Positions 10,081 to 19,928 of a stretch of DNA of 64,000 bases are shown here, piece by piece (position 1 is the stretch's first letter; every line of letters starts with the position of its first letter). Source of the stretch: Ignavibacteriae bacterium HGW-Ignavibacteriae-3. GTDB taxonomy: Bacteria > Bacteroidota > Ignavibacteria > Ignavibacteriales > Melioribacteraceae. A program made the position numbers and the translations under genes. Below the pieces are notes generated by a model, which was not told where the DNA came from, made no database searches, and saw only the letters and a program-made list of their open reading frames with translations. Location: assembly GCA_002839795.1 (NCBI GenBank), contig PGYS01000003.1:1-64000 (forward strand), in the 5' to 3' direction.

Positions 10081-10099
10081 ACTTTAACCTTTCTTTACG

Positions 10100-10313
10100 A
10101 TAGAACGGCGTTGCGTTTAAGCGGACGCCAAAAAGTAGACGTTACATACGCAATGATTTAATAGTTATGTTATTTAGTTATTCTATCTTTCCACTTTACT
10201 GCTATGTTCGACTAAAAACCCGTCCCGACGAGTTTATGTGAAGCCGGGATGCCACGACCGACGGAATTTATTCCGCAACTGCGGGAGCGTTCCGCTTGAG
10301 ATGCTGGATATGC
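10100..10313 (-). repeat. attC-like site (after BNR-T9SS cassette)
   Basis: Minus: R'' GCATATC CAGCATCTCAAGCGGAACGC 3 nt after the stop; L' GGCGTCCGCTTAAACGCAACGCC is complementary to L'' (CTCAAGCGGAACGC). R' GTTCTAT is degenerate. Confidence 0.65.
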
Positions 10314-10316
10314 TTC

Positions 10317-12407
10317 TCATTTAATTAAAATCATTTTTTTTGTTTGTATAAAATCATTTGCCAGCAAAGTATAATAATAAACTCCGCTGCTAAGTTTATA
10401 GCCATTAAATTGAATACTGTATATACCAGCAGACTTTTCTTCATTGACTAATGTTGTTATTTTTCTTCCAAGCACGTCATATACTTCAAGTCTAACGAGA
10501 GACTTTATGGGAACTTCATAATTGATTAATGTGGATGGATTAAATGGATTTGGAAAATTTTGCTCTAACAGAAATGATTTTGGTATTTTAAAATTTGTAA
10601 TTGTATTAATATCACGGCGCCAAATGCCTTGTTCTTGTGTTCCGTTAAAAAGATAATTGTTAAATACAGACAGGCATCTAACATTAGAATAGGCATTTGG
10701 ATATCTTGAGGCAAGATTATCATTTATGCTCTTCCATGAAACACCATTATCGCCGGAATATAATATGCCTTCGGAGCCTGCCGATAGAAAAATATAAGCA
10801 TTGTATGTTTCTAGGGCTAAATATGTGTGCTGATTTGGGTAATTGTCAGGAAGTATGTTAATTTGGTGCCACTGGATACCGTCATCATCCGAATAGAAAA
10901 GTCCGTCAGAAAAGCCGATGTATATTTTTTCGCCGCTAACTTTGATAAAGTGACTAACCTTCGTAAAAATGTATCTCCATGTGATTCCTTTATCGAATGA
11001 GCCGATGATGCCTCCATCTGTAGCTGCCAAAACTGAATTGTTTTTTATTGCAATTGAGTTAATCCTGCCTATTACTGAAACACTATCGGTCCAATTGATC
11101 CCGTTATTTGTAGAAATATAGATTTTATTTAATACTGATCCGGCATACATTTTATTCCCATCTATACCAAGCGATAGGAAATAAATGTCAGTCAGGTCAC
11201 TATTTAAACGATTCCATGATGCTCCGGAATCTATTGATTTATAAATACCTCTCGAAGTTGTAGCATATAATTGATTATCATTAACGAGTAATGACGTAAT
11301 TATTTTGCTCATTAAACCGTTGTTACGAGTTTGCCATGTGCCATCACTATCAGAATAAAGAAATACCCCTCCGCCTGAAGTACCGGCAAATAATTTCGAT
11401 CCGATCTTAGCAAATGATGTTACGCCGATATCTGTCAATTGATCAAAGAGAGAATCCCACCTGTTACCACCACTTTTAAGAAGAAATACACCCCCGCCAT
11501 CAGATGAACCTGCGTAAACATTTTCGCCGATAGTGATAATTGATGAGATTGATATACTCCCCAAACCTTGATTACTTTCCTGCCACGTCAATCCATTATC
11601 ATTAGAAAAAAATATACCGTTTCCATTTGTACCAATAAATAGTTTCTCGCCTAGTCGGGCATTAGAAATTACTTTTGAATTTTTTAACCCATTTTTGATC
11701 TTAGTCCAGCTAGTTCCATGATCTGTGGATTTATATAAATTTGCAAGGGAAAAACTCCAACTGCTAGTTCCCGCATACACATTATCGCCGTCAAAGAATA
11801 ATGAGGAAATTGATGACGCGGACGTAATTGAATCTGCGGTTGATTTCCAGCTGAATCCCCCGTCACCTGAATAAAACAAACCTCCAAAATTATACCCTAC
11901 ATATATCCGGTTTCCATTTATAGTTAAAGCTTGAATTCTTAGCCCACTTCCGCCATAAACGGGCGGAGATTTATGAACCCAGCTTTCTCCTTCATCAGTT
12001 GAAATCGAAACGCCATAATAATTCCCAACTATTACATTAAGGCCGCTTGCAGCAAGAGTTAACGCCTGATCATTAAAGCTCTGAGATTTTACCCATTTAA
12101 AACCACCATCACTTGATGAATATAAACCGTTGCTCAACAAAAACATTTTATTTTTACTTGATACCATGGCTCTTATGTATCGGTTCGGTTCCTCATTAGC
12201 GTTGATTATTATATTTTGCCAATGTTTCCCGCCATCGCTAGAATAAATCAGCCCATGACTTGTCCCTGCAAATATATTGCCCCCATTTGTAACCATTGAA
12301 GTAATCTGCCCACTAATTGAACTATTCGTTTTTTCCCATTGTCCAGAGACAGTAGAAGACATGACGCATAGAGTCATTGCGAATATTTGTATAAAAATAG
12401 CTTTCAT
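10317..12407 (-). CDS. BNR/photosynthesis-stability-like repeat protein with T9SS type A C-terminal sorting domain (cassette ORF)
   Basis: Signal peptide; many SxDxGxxW repeats; C-terminus NFPNPFNPSTLINYEVP...VYDVLGRKITTLVNEEKSAGIYSIQFNGYKLSSGVYYYTLLANDFIQTKKMILIK. Confidence 0.92.
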   Translation of the reverse strand: MKAIFIQIFAMTLCVMSSTVSGQWEKTNSSISGQITSMVTNGGNIFAGTSHGLIYSSDGGKHWQNIIINANEEPNRYIRAMVSSKNKMFLLSNGLYSSSDGGFKWVKSQSFNDQALTLAASGLNVIVGNYYGVSISTDEGESWVHKSPPVYGGSGLRIQALTINGNRIYVGYNFGGLFYSGDGGFSWKSTADSITSASSISSLFFDGDNVYAGTSSWSFSLANLYKSTDHGTSWTKIKNGLKNSKVISNARLGEKLFIGTNGNGIFFSNDNGLTWQESNQGLGSISISSIITIGENVYAGSSDGGGVFLLKSGGNRWDSLFDQLTDIGVTSFAKIGSKLFAGTSGGGVFLYSDSDGTWQTRNNGLMSKIITSLLVNDNQLYATTSRGIYKSIDSGASWNRLNSDLTDIYFLSLGIDGNKMYAGSVLNKIYISTNNGINWTDSVSVIGRINSIAIKNNSVLAATDGGIIGSFDKGITWRYIFTKVSHFIKVSGEKIYIGFSDGLFYSDDDGIQWHQINILPDNYPNQHTYLALETYNAYIFLSAGSEGILYSGDNGVSWKSINDNLASRYPNAYSNVRCLSVFNNYLFNGTQEQGIWRRDINTITNFKIPKSFLLEQNFPNPFNPSTLINYEVPIKSLVRLEVYDVLGRKITTLVNEEKSAGIYSIQFNGYKLSSGVYYYTLLANDFIQTKKMILIK

Positions 12408-12435
12408 TTTATAATAGTTTTTTCAATCAATAAAA

Positions 12436-12659
12436 ACCTAACGGCGTTGCGGTTAAGCACAGCCCATAACAACAACACTAAATAGAACCGCAACTGTCGA
12501 AAATTTACAAACTGTACTTAACTTATATCGCAATCACAGGCGGCAATTTTATTAATTAGATCATCTGCTTTGAGCAAGCTGATGGAACGGAACGACTAAT
12601 TCTAAAATCAATAAAATGCCGAATGCGAAAACGCTGTCGCCTTGAACCGCTTGTTATGT
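12436..12659 (-). repeat. attC-like site (after RibD/DHFR-like cassette)
   Basis: Minus: R'' ACATAAC AAGCGGTTCAAGGCGACAGC 7 nt after the stop; L'/R' GCTGTGCTTAACCGCAACGCC GTTAGGT (perfect GTTRRRY). Revcomp of L'' GCTGTCGCCTTGAACCGC matches GCTGTGCTTAACCGC. Confidence 0.78.
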
Positions 12660-12666
12660 GGTATTA

Positions 12667-13200
12667 TCAATTTCTTAATTTTCTATAATGGCTTTTTACT
12701 AGCGCGTTGTTAAAAATATCTGTTTTTATATGTTCATATTTCTGCTCTTTATTCAGAACATCGAACAGTGGAATACCTTCACCCAAAAGAATCGGAATTC
12801 TTGTAATTATTATCTCGTCTATCAATTCGTGTTTGAGAAATTCTTGAATTGTTTTCCCTCCATCAATATATAAGTTAAAGTATTTACGTGAGTTCAACTC
12901 TTTGACTATGGCATGAGGGTTTTGATTTAATATCTCAACTTTATCTTCCAAATTATTAGGAACAGATTTTACTGTTTTACTTAGAACAAAAACCGGTTTA
13001 TTATATGGCCAATCGCCAAATCTTAATGCAAGTTCAAAAGTATTTCTTCCCATAACTATAGCATCGATGTTATTTATGAAACCACTAAAACCAAAATCAC
13101 TACCATCAGGATTAGGCACTTCGAAGAGCCAATCAATACCACCATCTTTTTTAGCAATAAATCCATCAATACTTGTGGCTATGTAAACTATATTTGGCAT
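12667..13200 (-). CDS. RibD C-terminal / dihydrofolate reductase family protein (cassette ORF)
   Basis: YIATSIDGFIAKKDGGIDWLFEVPNPDGSDFGFSGFINNIDAIVMGRNTFE...IDGGKTIQEFLKHELIDEIIITRIPILLGEGIPLF. Confidence 0.92.
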   Translation of the reverse strand: MPNIVYIATSIDGFIAKKDGGIDWLFEVPNPDGSDFGFSGFINNIDAIVMGRNTFELALRFGDWPYNKPVFVLSKTVKSVPNNLEDKVEILNQNPHAIVKELNSRKYFNLYIDGGKTIQEFLKHELIDEIIITRIPILLGEGIPLFDVLNKEQKYEHIKTDIFNNALVKSHYRKLRN

Positions 13201-13239
13201 TCTTCATCCACAATCTTTTACAACATAACTATAACTTAT

Positions 13240-13270
13240 TCTTAACGGGTTATTTGTCTAAGGAACACAG
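13240..13270 (-). repeat. attC- or attI-like R' half-site upstream of first cassette
   Basis: Plus tcttaacgggttatttgtctaaggaacacag; minus R' GTTAAGA about 40 nt upstream of the RibD-like ATG. Aligns to plus acctaacggcgttgcggttaagcacag. Confidence 0.45.
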
Positions 13271-13667
13271 ATATGTGCCCAGGGGCAAATCTATAATCCG
13301 CTGCTGCACAGTATAATTATCTATCCTGTAAACAGGTAAGTGTGCCTTTTCCTATTCTGTCCGTATATGAGACTTATTTTATAAAAAGATTATTCTTTGT
13401 AATATGCTATTATTAGCAGGAAAGGATAGAATCAAAAGGTCTCCCCAATTGAGGGTCTGCCTTTGTTTTGTTGTAACTTAAATGAAAAACGGCTTCCAGT
13501 CAAGACCGTGAAACGGGGAAGATTGAACGCGGGTATGGTCATTGGTGCTTGGCTCTGTTATCAATTATCAAGCCCCGGGTATCAGGATATCGCGCTGCTC
13601 CGGTTCTACGCTGCCCGCCTTCGGCAGAAAAGCCCGGAGTGACGCATCCGGACTCAAGTTTCACGCA

Positions 13668-15836
13668 TTAAAAGAATACTTCAACACTCACTGAGTAATT
13701 TCTAATCGGGGCTATGTTGCCGATGAACTCAACGTAATTATAATTGAAAATATTTTTCGCGTTCAGATAAATTTTTGCAGGCGCGCCCCCAAGAAAAAAA
13801 TTGTAACCGGCACTAAAATCCGTTACATAAACGGGCACTCTCTTGGATCCGTCAATTACAAGGTTGATCGGGAATTGCGTAAGGGTGAAATCTATTTGCT
13901 CCACTTTGCTCGAGTACCGGAAATCAATTCCGAAATCAAACTGTCCCGGCGAGAAATCTATTTGGGCGGTAAAAGAGTTCAAAGGCCGGTACTTCATCGC
14001 AATGTGATTATCAAGATCGCGCGCCCACATATAATTATATCCGGCGGTAAATTTTAATTCTCCCGGAATAAGATTCCAGTTTGTGTTGAGTTCAAATCCC
14101 TGAATTCTCGCGCGGCTGAGGTTGACAAATTGAATCTTCGCGTCGCTTGTCAGAACGGGCTCAATGAATTCCCTGTAATCGGACTGATAAAATGCCGCGT
14201 CGAAAAACAGATCATCCGAATAGTTATATATAGTACCGAGTTCAAATGAAACGCTGGTTTCCGCTTTAAGATCCGGATTTGATTTCACGTCAATCCCTCC
14301 TCCCACTCCGGCGGTTGTAAAGACCTCCGATGGTGTCGGCGCGCGGAATCCCGTTCCGAATGAAGCCCTCGCTATTAAATCCTTTGTGATCTTGTAATTG
14401 AGCCCCGCTTTGGGAGCGGCGGCGTTTGCGCTCTTTAACGTATCTAGCTTCATGTAATCATAACGCAGTCCTAAAGTTAATGAAGCGGCCGGGGAAATCT
14501 TCCATTCGCCCTGCGCGTAAGCTCCTGCTCCAAAGAAATCCGGATTCTTGAAAATGTTGGACTTAATTTTCGAATAGGACGATTCCAGTCCTGTTGTAAG
14601 AACAAATGAATTTGATAAATCGAAATTCGCCAGCAGTTCGTTTCTTAAAAGATCGGCTGTTGAAGTAGTAAGCTCAATTCCGTAGCCGTCAAATTTAGTA
14701 TGATAAAAACTCGATTTGAATTCCGCCGTTATTTTATCGCTGACCGTATGATGAAATATCAATCCTGTAAATAATCTGTTCGATTTAACTCTATTGCCAT
14801 TGTCTTCATCTTTTGGAACGAGAGCGTTACGTGAATCTTTCCAGTAGAGAAAATTTCCGCGGTCCATATTCAAAAAATCCGCGAAGAATGTAAGATAATT
14901 CTTCAGGGAGAATTCGTAATTTAATTTAAGATAAGCGAGATTGCGTCTGGCGTAATCGTTCTCCCTGTAACTCATATTGTCAAATTTTTTCACCGAGAAT
15001 GTATAACTCAAGCTGCCCGATGAATTGGCGTGCGTCAGCTCCATTCCGTAAAATGTTCTCAGATTGTTGTTCCATTTCCATATATCATAAGCCGGCTTAT
15101 CATACGTTCCGAAGTACGATCGAAAATGCGTAACGGGATTTTTCACCGCTGATCTTGTAATAATATTTATAACTCCGCCGATTGCAGTCGAGCCGTATAA
15201 AGAACTTGCGGGACCTTTAATAATCTCCACCCTTGCTATATCTATTACGGGAATTAATTCCCATACAATATCACCCGTATCTCCCGAGTATATTGGAATT
15301 CCGTTGACTGCCACAAGAACGCGCGCTCCGACGCCCTTGCTGTATCCGTTTGAGCCGCGTATGCTTACCTGTTCAAGGTTCACCGCAATACCGGGTACAA
15401 AACGGAGTGCGTCGTCAAATGTCAGATAATTTCTCCTGGAAATTACTTCGGGCTGAAGTATTGCCGTACTTACAGGAAGATCCTGTACTCTTTGTTCATA
15501 CTTCCCGGCGCTTACAATTATCTGCTCGCTCTGAATAGTTTCTTCGGTTAATATTACCGTCACCGGTTTTGTCCCGGCATTCAGATCAACGGATAATTTT
15601 CTTTTTGCGTATCCGATAACAGAAACTTCAACTGCATATCTGCCGTAGGGAAGATTTTTTATTTCGAATGTACCGTCACTCAAAGTTGCAGTTCCGGTTT
15701 GACTGCCTGTGATTACAACGCTTACGCCCGGGATCGGATCATTCTGATATGAAATTATTTTACCTTTCAGAGAACCGGTCTGGGCGGTTAATATCAGTAC
15801 GGGGAAAAAAAGCAGTGCCGTTATTAGCTTTTTCAT
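13668..15836 (-). CDS. TonB-dependent receptor with carboxypeptidase-like regulatory domain
   Basis: GSLKGKIISYQNDPIPGVSVVITGSQTGTATLSDGTFEIKNLPYG; plug IEIIKGPASSLYGSTAIGGVINIITR; C-terminal F. Confidence 0.93.
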   Translation of the reverse strand: MKKLITALLFFPVLILTAQTGSLKGKIISYQNDPIPGVSVVITGSQTGTATLSDGTFEIKNLPYGRYAVEVSVIGYAKRKLSVDLNAGTKPVTVILTEETIQSEQIIVSAGKYEQRVQDLPVSTAILQPEVISRRNYLTFDDALRFVPGIAVNLEQVSIRGSNGYSKGVGARVLVAVNGIPIYSGDTGDIVWELIPVIDIARVEIIKGPASSLYGSTAIGGVINIITRSAVKNPVTHFRSYFGTYDKPAYDIWKWNNNLRTFYGMELTHANSSGSLSYTFSVKKFDNMSYRENDYARRNLAYLKLNYEFSLKNYLTFFADFLNMDRGNFLYWKDSRNALVPKDEDNGNRVKSNRLFTGLIFHHTVSDKITAEFKSSFYHTKFDGYGIELTTSTADLLRNELLANFDLSNSFVLTTGLESSYSKIKSNIFKNPDFFGAGAYAQGEWKISPAASLTLGLRYDYMKLDTLKSANAAAPKAGLNYKITKDLIARASFGTGFRAPTPSEVFTTAGVGGGIDVKSNPDLKAETSVSFELGTIYNYSDDLFFDAAFYQSDYREFIEPVLTSDAKIQFVNLSRARIQGFELNTNWNLIPGELKFTAGYNYMWARDLDNHIAMKYRPLNSFTAQIDFSPGQFDFGIDFRYSSKVEQIDFTLTQFPINLVIDGSKRVPVYVTDFSAGYNFFLGGAPAKIYLNAKNIFNYNYVEFIGNIAPIRNYSVSVEVFF

Positions 15837-15902
15837 ATTGGCTCAAATTTTTATTTGATGATGAATAACGCCGGCAAATTATCAGCCCTTCATTTTTATT
15901 AA

Positions 15903-16442
15903 TCACAACGGCGGCTGGGGCGGGGGATTATTAAAATTAACATTTATATCCACACCTGCCGTTATGCTTCCCTCGTTACAAATAAGACTTCTTGGTTTCG
16001 ATTGATCCCCGCCGATGCAGTAGACTCCCACTATTACCCAATCTCCTCTCGCGAAAGAGATCTCCGGATTATTTGACTGCGCAACGATTACATACCGATG
16101 TTCGCCCGGCTGGATTTTAAATTCGGGCAGGAAGGCATGCTCTATGTAATTCATTTCTATAGAGTCGTAATTGAATTGTGTGCTGCCGTAGGGCACGGGG
16201 TCAATCACGGCGCTCAGATTTAAAAAAGAAAAATCGGCCGCGGACTGAATGGCGTTTTTGAAAACAAACAGGTGAGTCCTTGTTACTCCGGGGGGCCAGC
16301 TTCCCTCAAATGTTATTTTTCCGCTGAACCCGGTTTCTCCCGGCGGAACAACTCTCTCCGGTTCAGGTTCAATGCCTTTATTACATCCGGTTATAATTAT
16401 AAGAGATGCCAGTAGTGCTGCTGCGGCTAATAAATTTTTCAT
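15903..16442 (-). CDS. hypothetical lipoprotein
   Basis: MKNLLAAAALLASLIIITGCNKG lipobox; start adjusted from 16499; probably co-transcribed with the TonB receptor. Confidence 0.7.
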   Translation of the reverse strand: MKNLLAAAALLASLIIITGCNKGIEPEPERVVPPGETGFSGKITFEGSWPPGVTRTHLFVFKNAIQSAADFSFLNLSAVIDPVPYGSTQFNYDSIEMNYIEHAFLPEFKIQPGEHRYVIVAQSNNPEISFARGDWVIVGVYCIGGDQSKPRSLICNEGSITAGVDINVNFNNPPPQPPL

Positions 16443-16607
16443 TTTATTCTTCCAGCATTCTTTCTTCTCTAATATAATGGAATGGGCGGAACATTTCACC
16501 TACAATCAATGTGTTAATAAGAGGAATTTAACTTTTTAATTGAGTAGATTTTTACCGCGCCAATTTCTATTGTTAAGCTGAAATTAAATGTTAAGATAAG
16601 ATCCATC

Positions 16608-19600
16608 GTGAACCGGTTATTATTAAAATATTATCTGTTACTGATCTCAATCTCTTTCTCTATATCAGCAACAAGTCATGCGCAGTCATCCGTAAGAAAA
16701 GACGAATTTATTTTCCGTCAGATTAATATGGAAGCCGGACTCTCTCAGAGTACCGTCAACTGCATGATACAGGACAGAAAGGGATTTCTATGGTTCGGCA
16801 CCGCGAACGGTCTTAACCGTTATGACGGATACAGTTTTAACGTGTATCTAAATGATCCTGCCGATTCAACATCGATTTCCGACAACGGAATTTTATCTCT
16901 CTATGAAGATAAAAACGGTTTTATCTGGATTGGAACGGTTAGCGGGGTTCTTAATAAATTCGATAGAAGGAAAGGAACATTCACCCGCTACGATATTATA
17001 TCTTCCTTAAAAACCGCCGAAATACCGGACGAAAAATATTACGACTACCCCCTTCCATATTCCCGGAGCAATGATAATTCCATAACAGTTATAGAGAGCG
17101 ATAACAGCGGAAATTTCTGGGTGGGTACTTGGGGAAAGGGATTGGTAAAATTTGATCCTGTAAGAAATAAGATTGAGCATCTCCACTATAATAATGCACC
17201 GGATGGATTTCGTTCCAATAGAATTAAGGCGATTTTACCCGATGCCGGAGGAATAATCTGGGTCGGATCCTTCGGAGGAGGATTATATAAATTAATTCCC
17301 GATGAACAAATATTCACCATAGTTAATTATTCGGATAAAGACGGCGGGCAGAGTCTAAGCGATAACAAAGTTATTTCTCTTTTTAATGACCGGGCCGGAG
17401 ATCTGTGGGTAGGTACTTACGGAGGAGGATTGAACAGGCTGAGAAATCGATTTCAGTCTTTGGGATCTTCCTCCGCGAAGTTCGATAGATTTATGAACAT
17501 ACCCGGCAGGAACAGCCTATCCAATAATATAGTTACTTCAATTATCCAGGATAACGATGGATTTCTCTGGTTCGGGACTTTTGGCGGAGGAGTTGACCGC
17601 TATGATCCGCTGAGAAATAGTTTTACTATTCTGAAAAATGATCCGAATAATCCCTCCACAATTTCCAAGAATGATATTCTTTCTCTTCTTATTGATCGTT
17701 CGGGTACTCTCTGGATAGGTTCTCATCTTGGAAAGGGAATAAATAATCTTGACCGAAATACTATAAAATTCCATCAGATGAACCGCGGCGTTAATAATGA
17801 TACCGGGCTTAATGATGATGTCGTCTGGGCGATAACGGAAGATGACAATGGCGTAACATGGATAGGAACTTACAAGGGGGGATTAAACAAATACGAAAGG
17901 AAAAAGGGAACATTTTCATATTATAAATTTGATCCGCGTAATCCGAATACAATAAGCGATAATCATATTCGGTCAATAATCGACGATGGAAAAGGTAATT
18001 TGTGTATAGGAACATACAGCGGAGGGCTGAATAAATTTAATAAGGCGAGCGGCCGTGCAACACGGTATAGTTTCGCCTCAAAAGATTCTGTACGGAAAGG
18101 TTCGGATCAGATACAGACGCTGTTTATCGACAGGGCAGGTAATCTGTGGGTTGGAACCTTCGGCGGCGGGTTGAACAGAGTTAAAGCCGATGATCTTGCA
18201 AATAATATTATATGGTTCGAAAAATTTGCGCATGACGTTAAAGATCCGTTCAGTTTAAGTGATGACCGGATTTATTGTATTACCGAGGACGGCGACGGAA
18301 TTATCTGGGTGGGGACTTTCGGCGGCGGTTTGAATAAATTTGATCCTTCTACCAGGAGATTTATTACTTATAAAAATATACCGGGAGACGGATCCAGTTT
18401 AAGCGATGATCGGGTAATGACGATATATCAGGACCTGTTTAACAACTTATGGGTTGGTACTTACGGGGGTGGGCTGCATCGGTTTAATAAAAAAACAGAA
18501 AAGTTCACTCGATTCGATAAAAAAAACCGACCGACGAGCTCGGTTGTATACGGCATTCTTGAAGACAATAATAAAAATTTATGGATGAGCTCGGATAACG
18601 GGCTTTTTAAATTCAACATAGGGACTGAGATTTTTACCCAGTACGATCTTCACGACGGTCTTCAGAGCCTCGAGTTCAGCGGCGGCGCGTATTTCAAATC
18701 ATCTAAAGGGGAAATGTTCTTTGGCGGAATCAACGGATATAATTATTTCTATCCGGACAGCGTAAAGGATAATCTTTTTGTGCCTCCGGTGGTAATAAGC
18801 AAAATTAAAATTTTTAACGAACCGGTAATCGGAGAAAGAGACTCTCTTGAACTGTCATACTCGCAGAATTTTTTCTCCTTTGAATTTGCCGCTCTTGATT
18901 ATACCAATCCGGCTGATAATCAGTACGCGTATATGATGGAGGGTCTTGATGCGGTCTGGCATTATGTAGATTCCCGCGGCAGGGTTGTTAATTATACAAA
19001 TCTTCCTCCGGGCGAATATGTTTTTCGTGTGAGCGGCTCGAATAATGACGGTGTATGGAATAATGATAACGCAAAAGTTTTTATACGGATCATTCCCCCG
19101 TTCTATAAAAGCTGGTGGTTTATAACTTCAATTCTGATTCTTGCGTCATTTCTTATTTTTTATCTGAGTACGGTCCGTTTCAGAAGTCTGCTTGCAATTG
19201 AGAAGTTGAAGGGGAAACTTGCTGCGGATCTTCACGATAATGTGGGGTCAGGTTTAACTGAAATATCAATTCTTAGCGAACTCGCGTCTCATGAAGCGAA
19301 ATCCGATTCTTCCGATTCCTCAAGAAATCTGAATTTGATTAGCGAAAAAGCGCGGAATCTCATAGACAATATGAGCGATATTGTCTGGATGGTAAATCCT
19401 CAAAGGGATTCCTTCTATCATCTTATATTAAGACTGAAAGATTCATACAGCGATCTTCTGCATTCGTCCGGAATTTCTTTTAAAACTTCCAATCTGGAAA
19501 AGCTGAGTTCGCTTACTCTGCCGATGGAATTCAAACAGAATCTTTATTTAATATTTAAAGAAGGAATTAACAACGCGATAAAGCACAGCGGATGTAAAAA

Positions 19601-19838
19601 AATATTTCTCGAAGCGTCTTTAAATAATGATACTATAACGATAATTCTTAAAGATGACGGAACCGGATTTGAAAATCAGAACTCAGAATACGGTAACGGA
19701 CTTATGAATATGAAAAACCGGGCAAGGGCTATCGGCTCGGAATTAATTATTAATTCATCCGCAGAGGGAACCTCAATAAAATTTTCGGGAAGGATAGGCG
19801 GCTTCAATAAAACATTTTTCACTTTCTTTAAAAAATAA
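16608..19838 (+). CDS. two-component regulator propeller sensor histidine kinase (Reg_prop, Y_Y_Y, HisKA_3)
   Basis: Repeats GFLWFGTANGLNRYDG / LWVGTYGGGLNRL; Y_Y_Y domain; ADLHDNVGSGLTEISILSE and ATPase DDGTGFE..GNGLMNMKNRA. Confidence 0.92.
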   Translation: MNRLLLKYYLLLISISFSISATSHAQSSVRKDEFIFRQINMEAGLSQSTVNCMIQDRKGFLWFGTANGLNRYDGYSFNVYLNDPADSTSISDNGILSLYEDKNGFIWIGTVSGVLNKFDRRKGTFTRYDIISSLKTAEIPDEKYYDYPLPYSRSNDNSITVIESDNSGNFWVGTWGKGLVKFDPVRNKIEHLHYNNAPDGFRSNRIKAILPDAGGIIWVGSFGGGLYKLIPDEQIFTIVNYSDKDGGQSLSDNKVISLFNDRAGDLWVGTYGGGLNRLRNRFQSLGSSSAKFDRFMNIPGRNSLSNNIVTSIIQDNDGFLWFGTFGGGVDRYDPLRNSFTILKNDPNNPSTISKNDILSLLIDRSGTLWIGSHLGKGINNLDRNTIKFHQMNRGVNNDTGLNDDVVWAITEDDNGVTWIGTYKGGLNKYERKKGTFSYYKFDPRNPNTISDNHIRSIIDDGKGNLCIGTYSGGLNKFNKASGRATRYSFASKDSVRKGSDQIQTLFIDRAGNLWVGTFGGGLNRVKADDLANNIIWFEKFAHDVKDPFSLSDDRIYCITEDGDGIIWVGTFGGGLNKFDPSTRRFITYKNIPGDGSSLSDDRVMTIYQDLFNNLWVGTYGGGLHRFNKKTEKFTRFDKKNRPTSSVVYGILEDNNKNLWMSSDNGLFKFNIGTEIFTQYDLHDGLQSLEFSGGAYFKSSKGEMFFGGINGYNYFYPDSVKDNLFVPPVVISKIKIFNEPVIGERDSLELSYSQNFFSFEFAALDYTNPADNQYAYMMEGLDAVWHYVDSRGRVVNYTNLPPGEYVFRVSGSNNDGVWNNDNAKVFIRIIPPFYKSWWFITSILILASFLIFYLSTVRFRSLLAIEKLKGKLAADLHDNVGSGLTEISILSELASHEAKSDSSDSSRNLNLISEKARNLIDNMSDIVWMVNPQRDSFYHLILRLKDSYSDLLHSSGISFKTSNLEKLSSLTLPMEFKQNLYLIFKEGINNAIKHSGCKKIFLEASLNNDTITIILKDDGTGFENQNSEYGNGLMNMKNRARAIGSELIINSSAEGTSIKFSGRIGGFNKTFFTFFKK

Positions 19839-19928
19839 TATTCTTTATGCCTCTGAAAGAATTGAAAAACAGCAAAAGCTGATTATTACTTAAAAAATGT
19901 TATTTTATGCCGAGGGCAAATAAGAATT

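Larger units (their letters stand above)
5449..13270 (-). mobile_element. Putative integron gene-cassette array without integrase (CALIN-like), about 8 cassettes
   Basis: Eight unrelated, same-orientation ORFs, each flanked by attC-like half-sites: R'' (ACATAAC, GCATATC, GTCTATC, ATGCAAC) 3-11 nt after five of the stops, and R' (GTTAGGT, GTTAAGC, GTTAAAC, GTTAAGA) upstream of starts. No intI-like ORF in the window. Confidence 0.8.
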
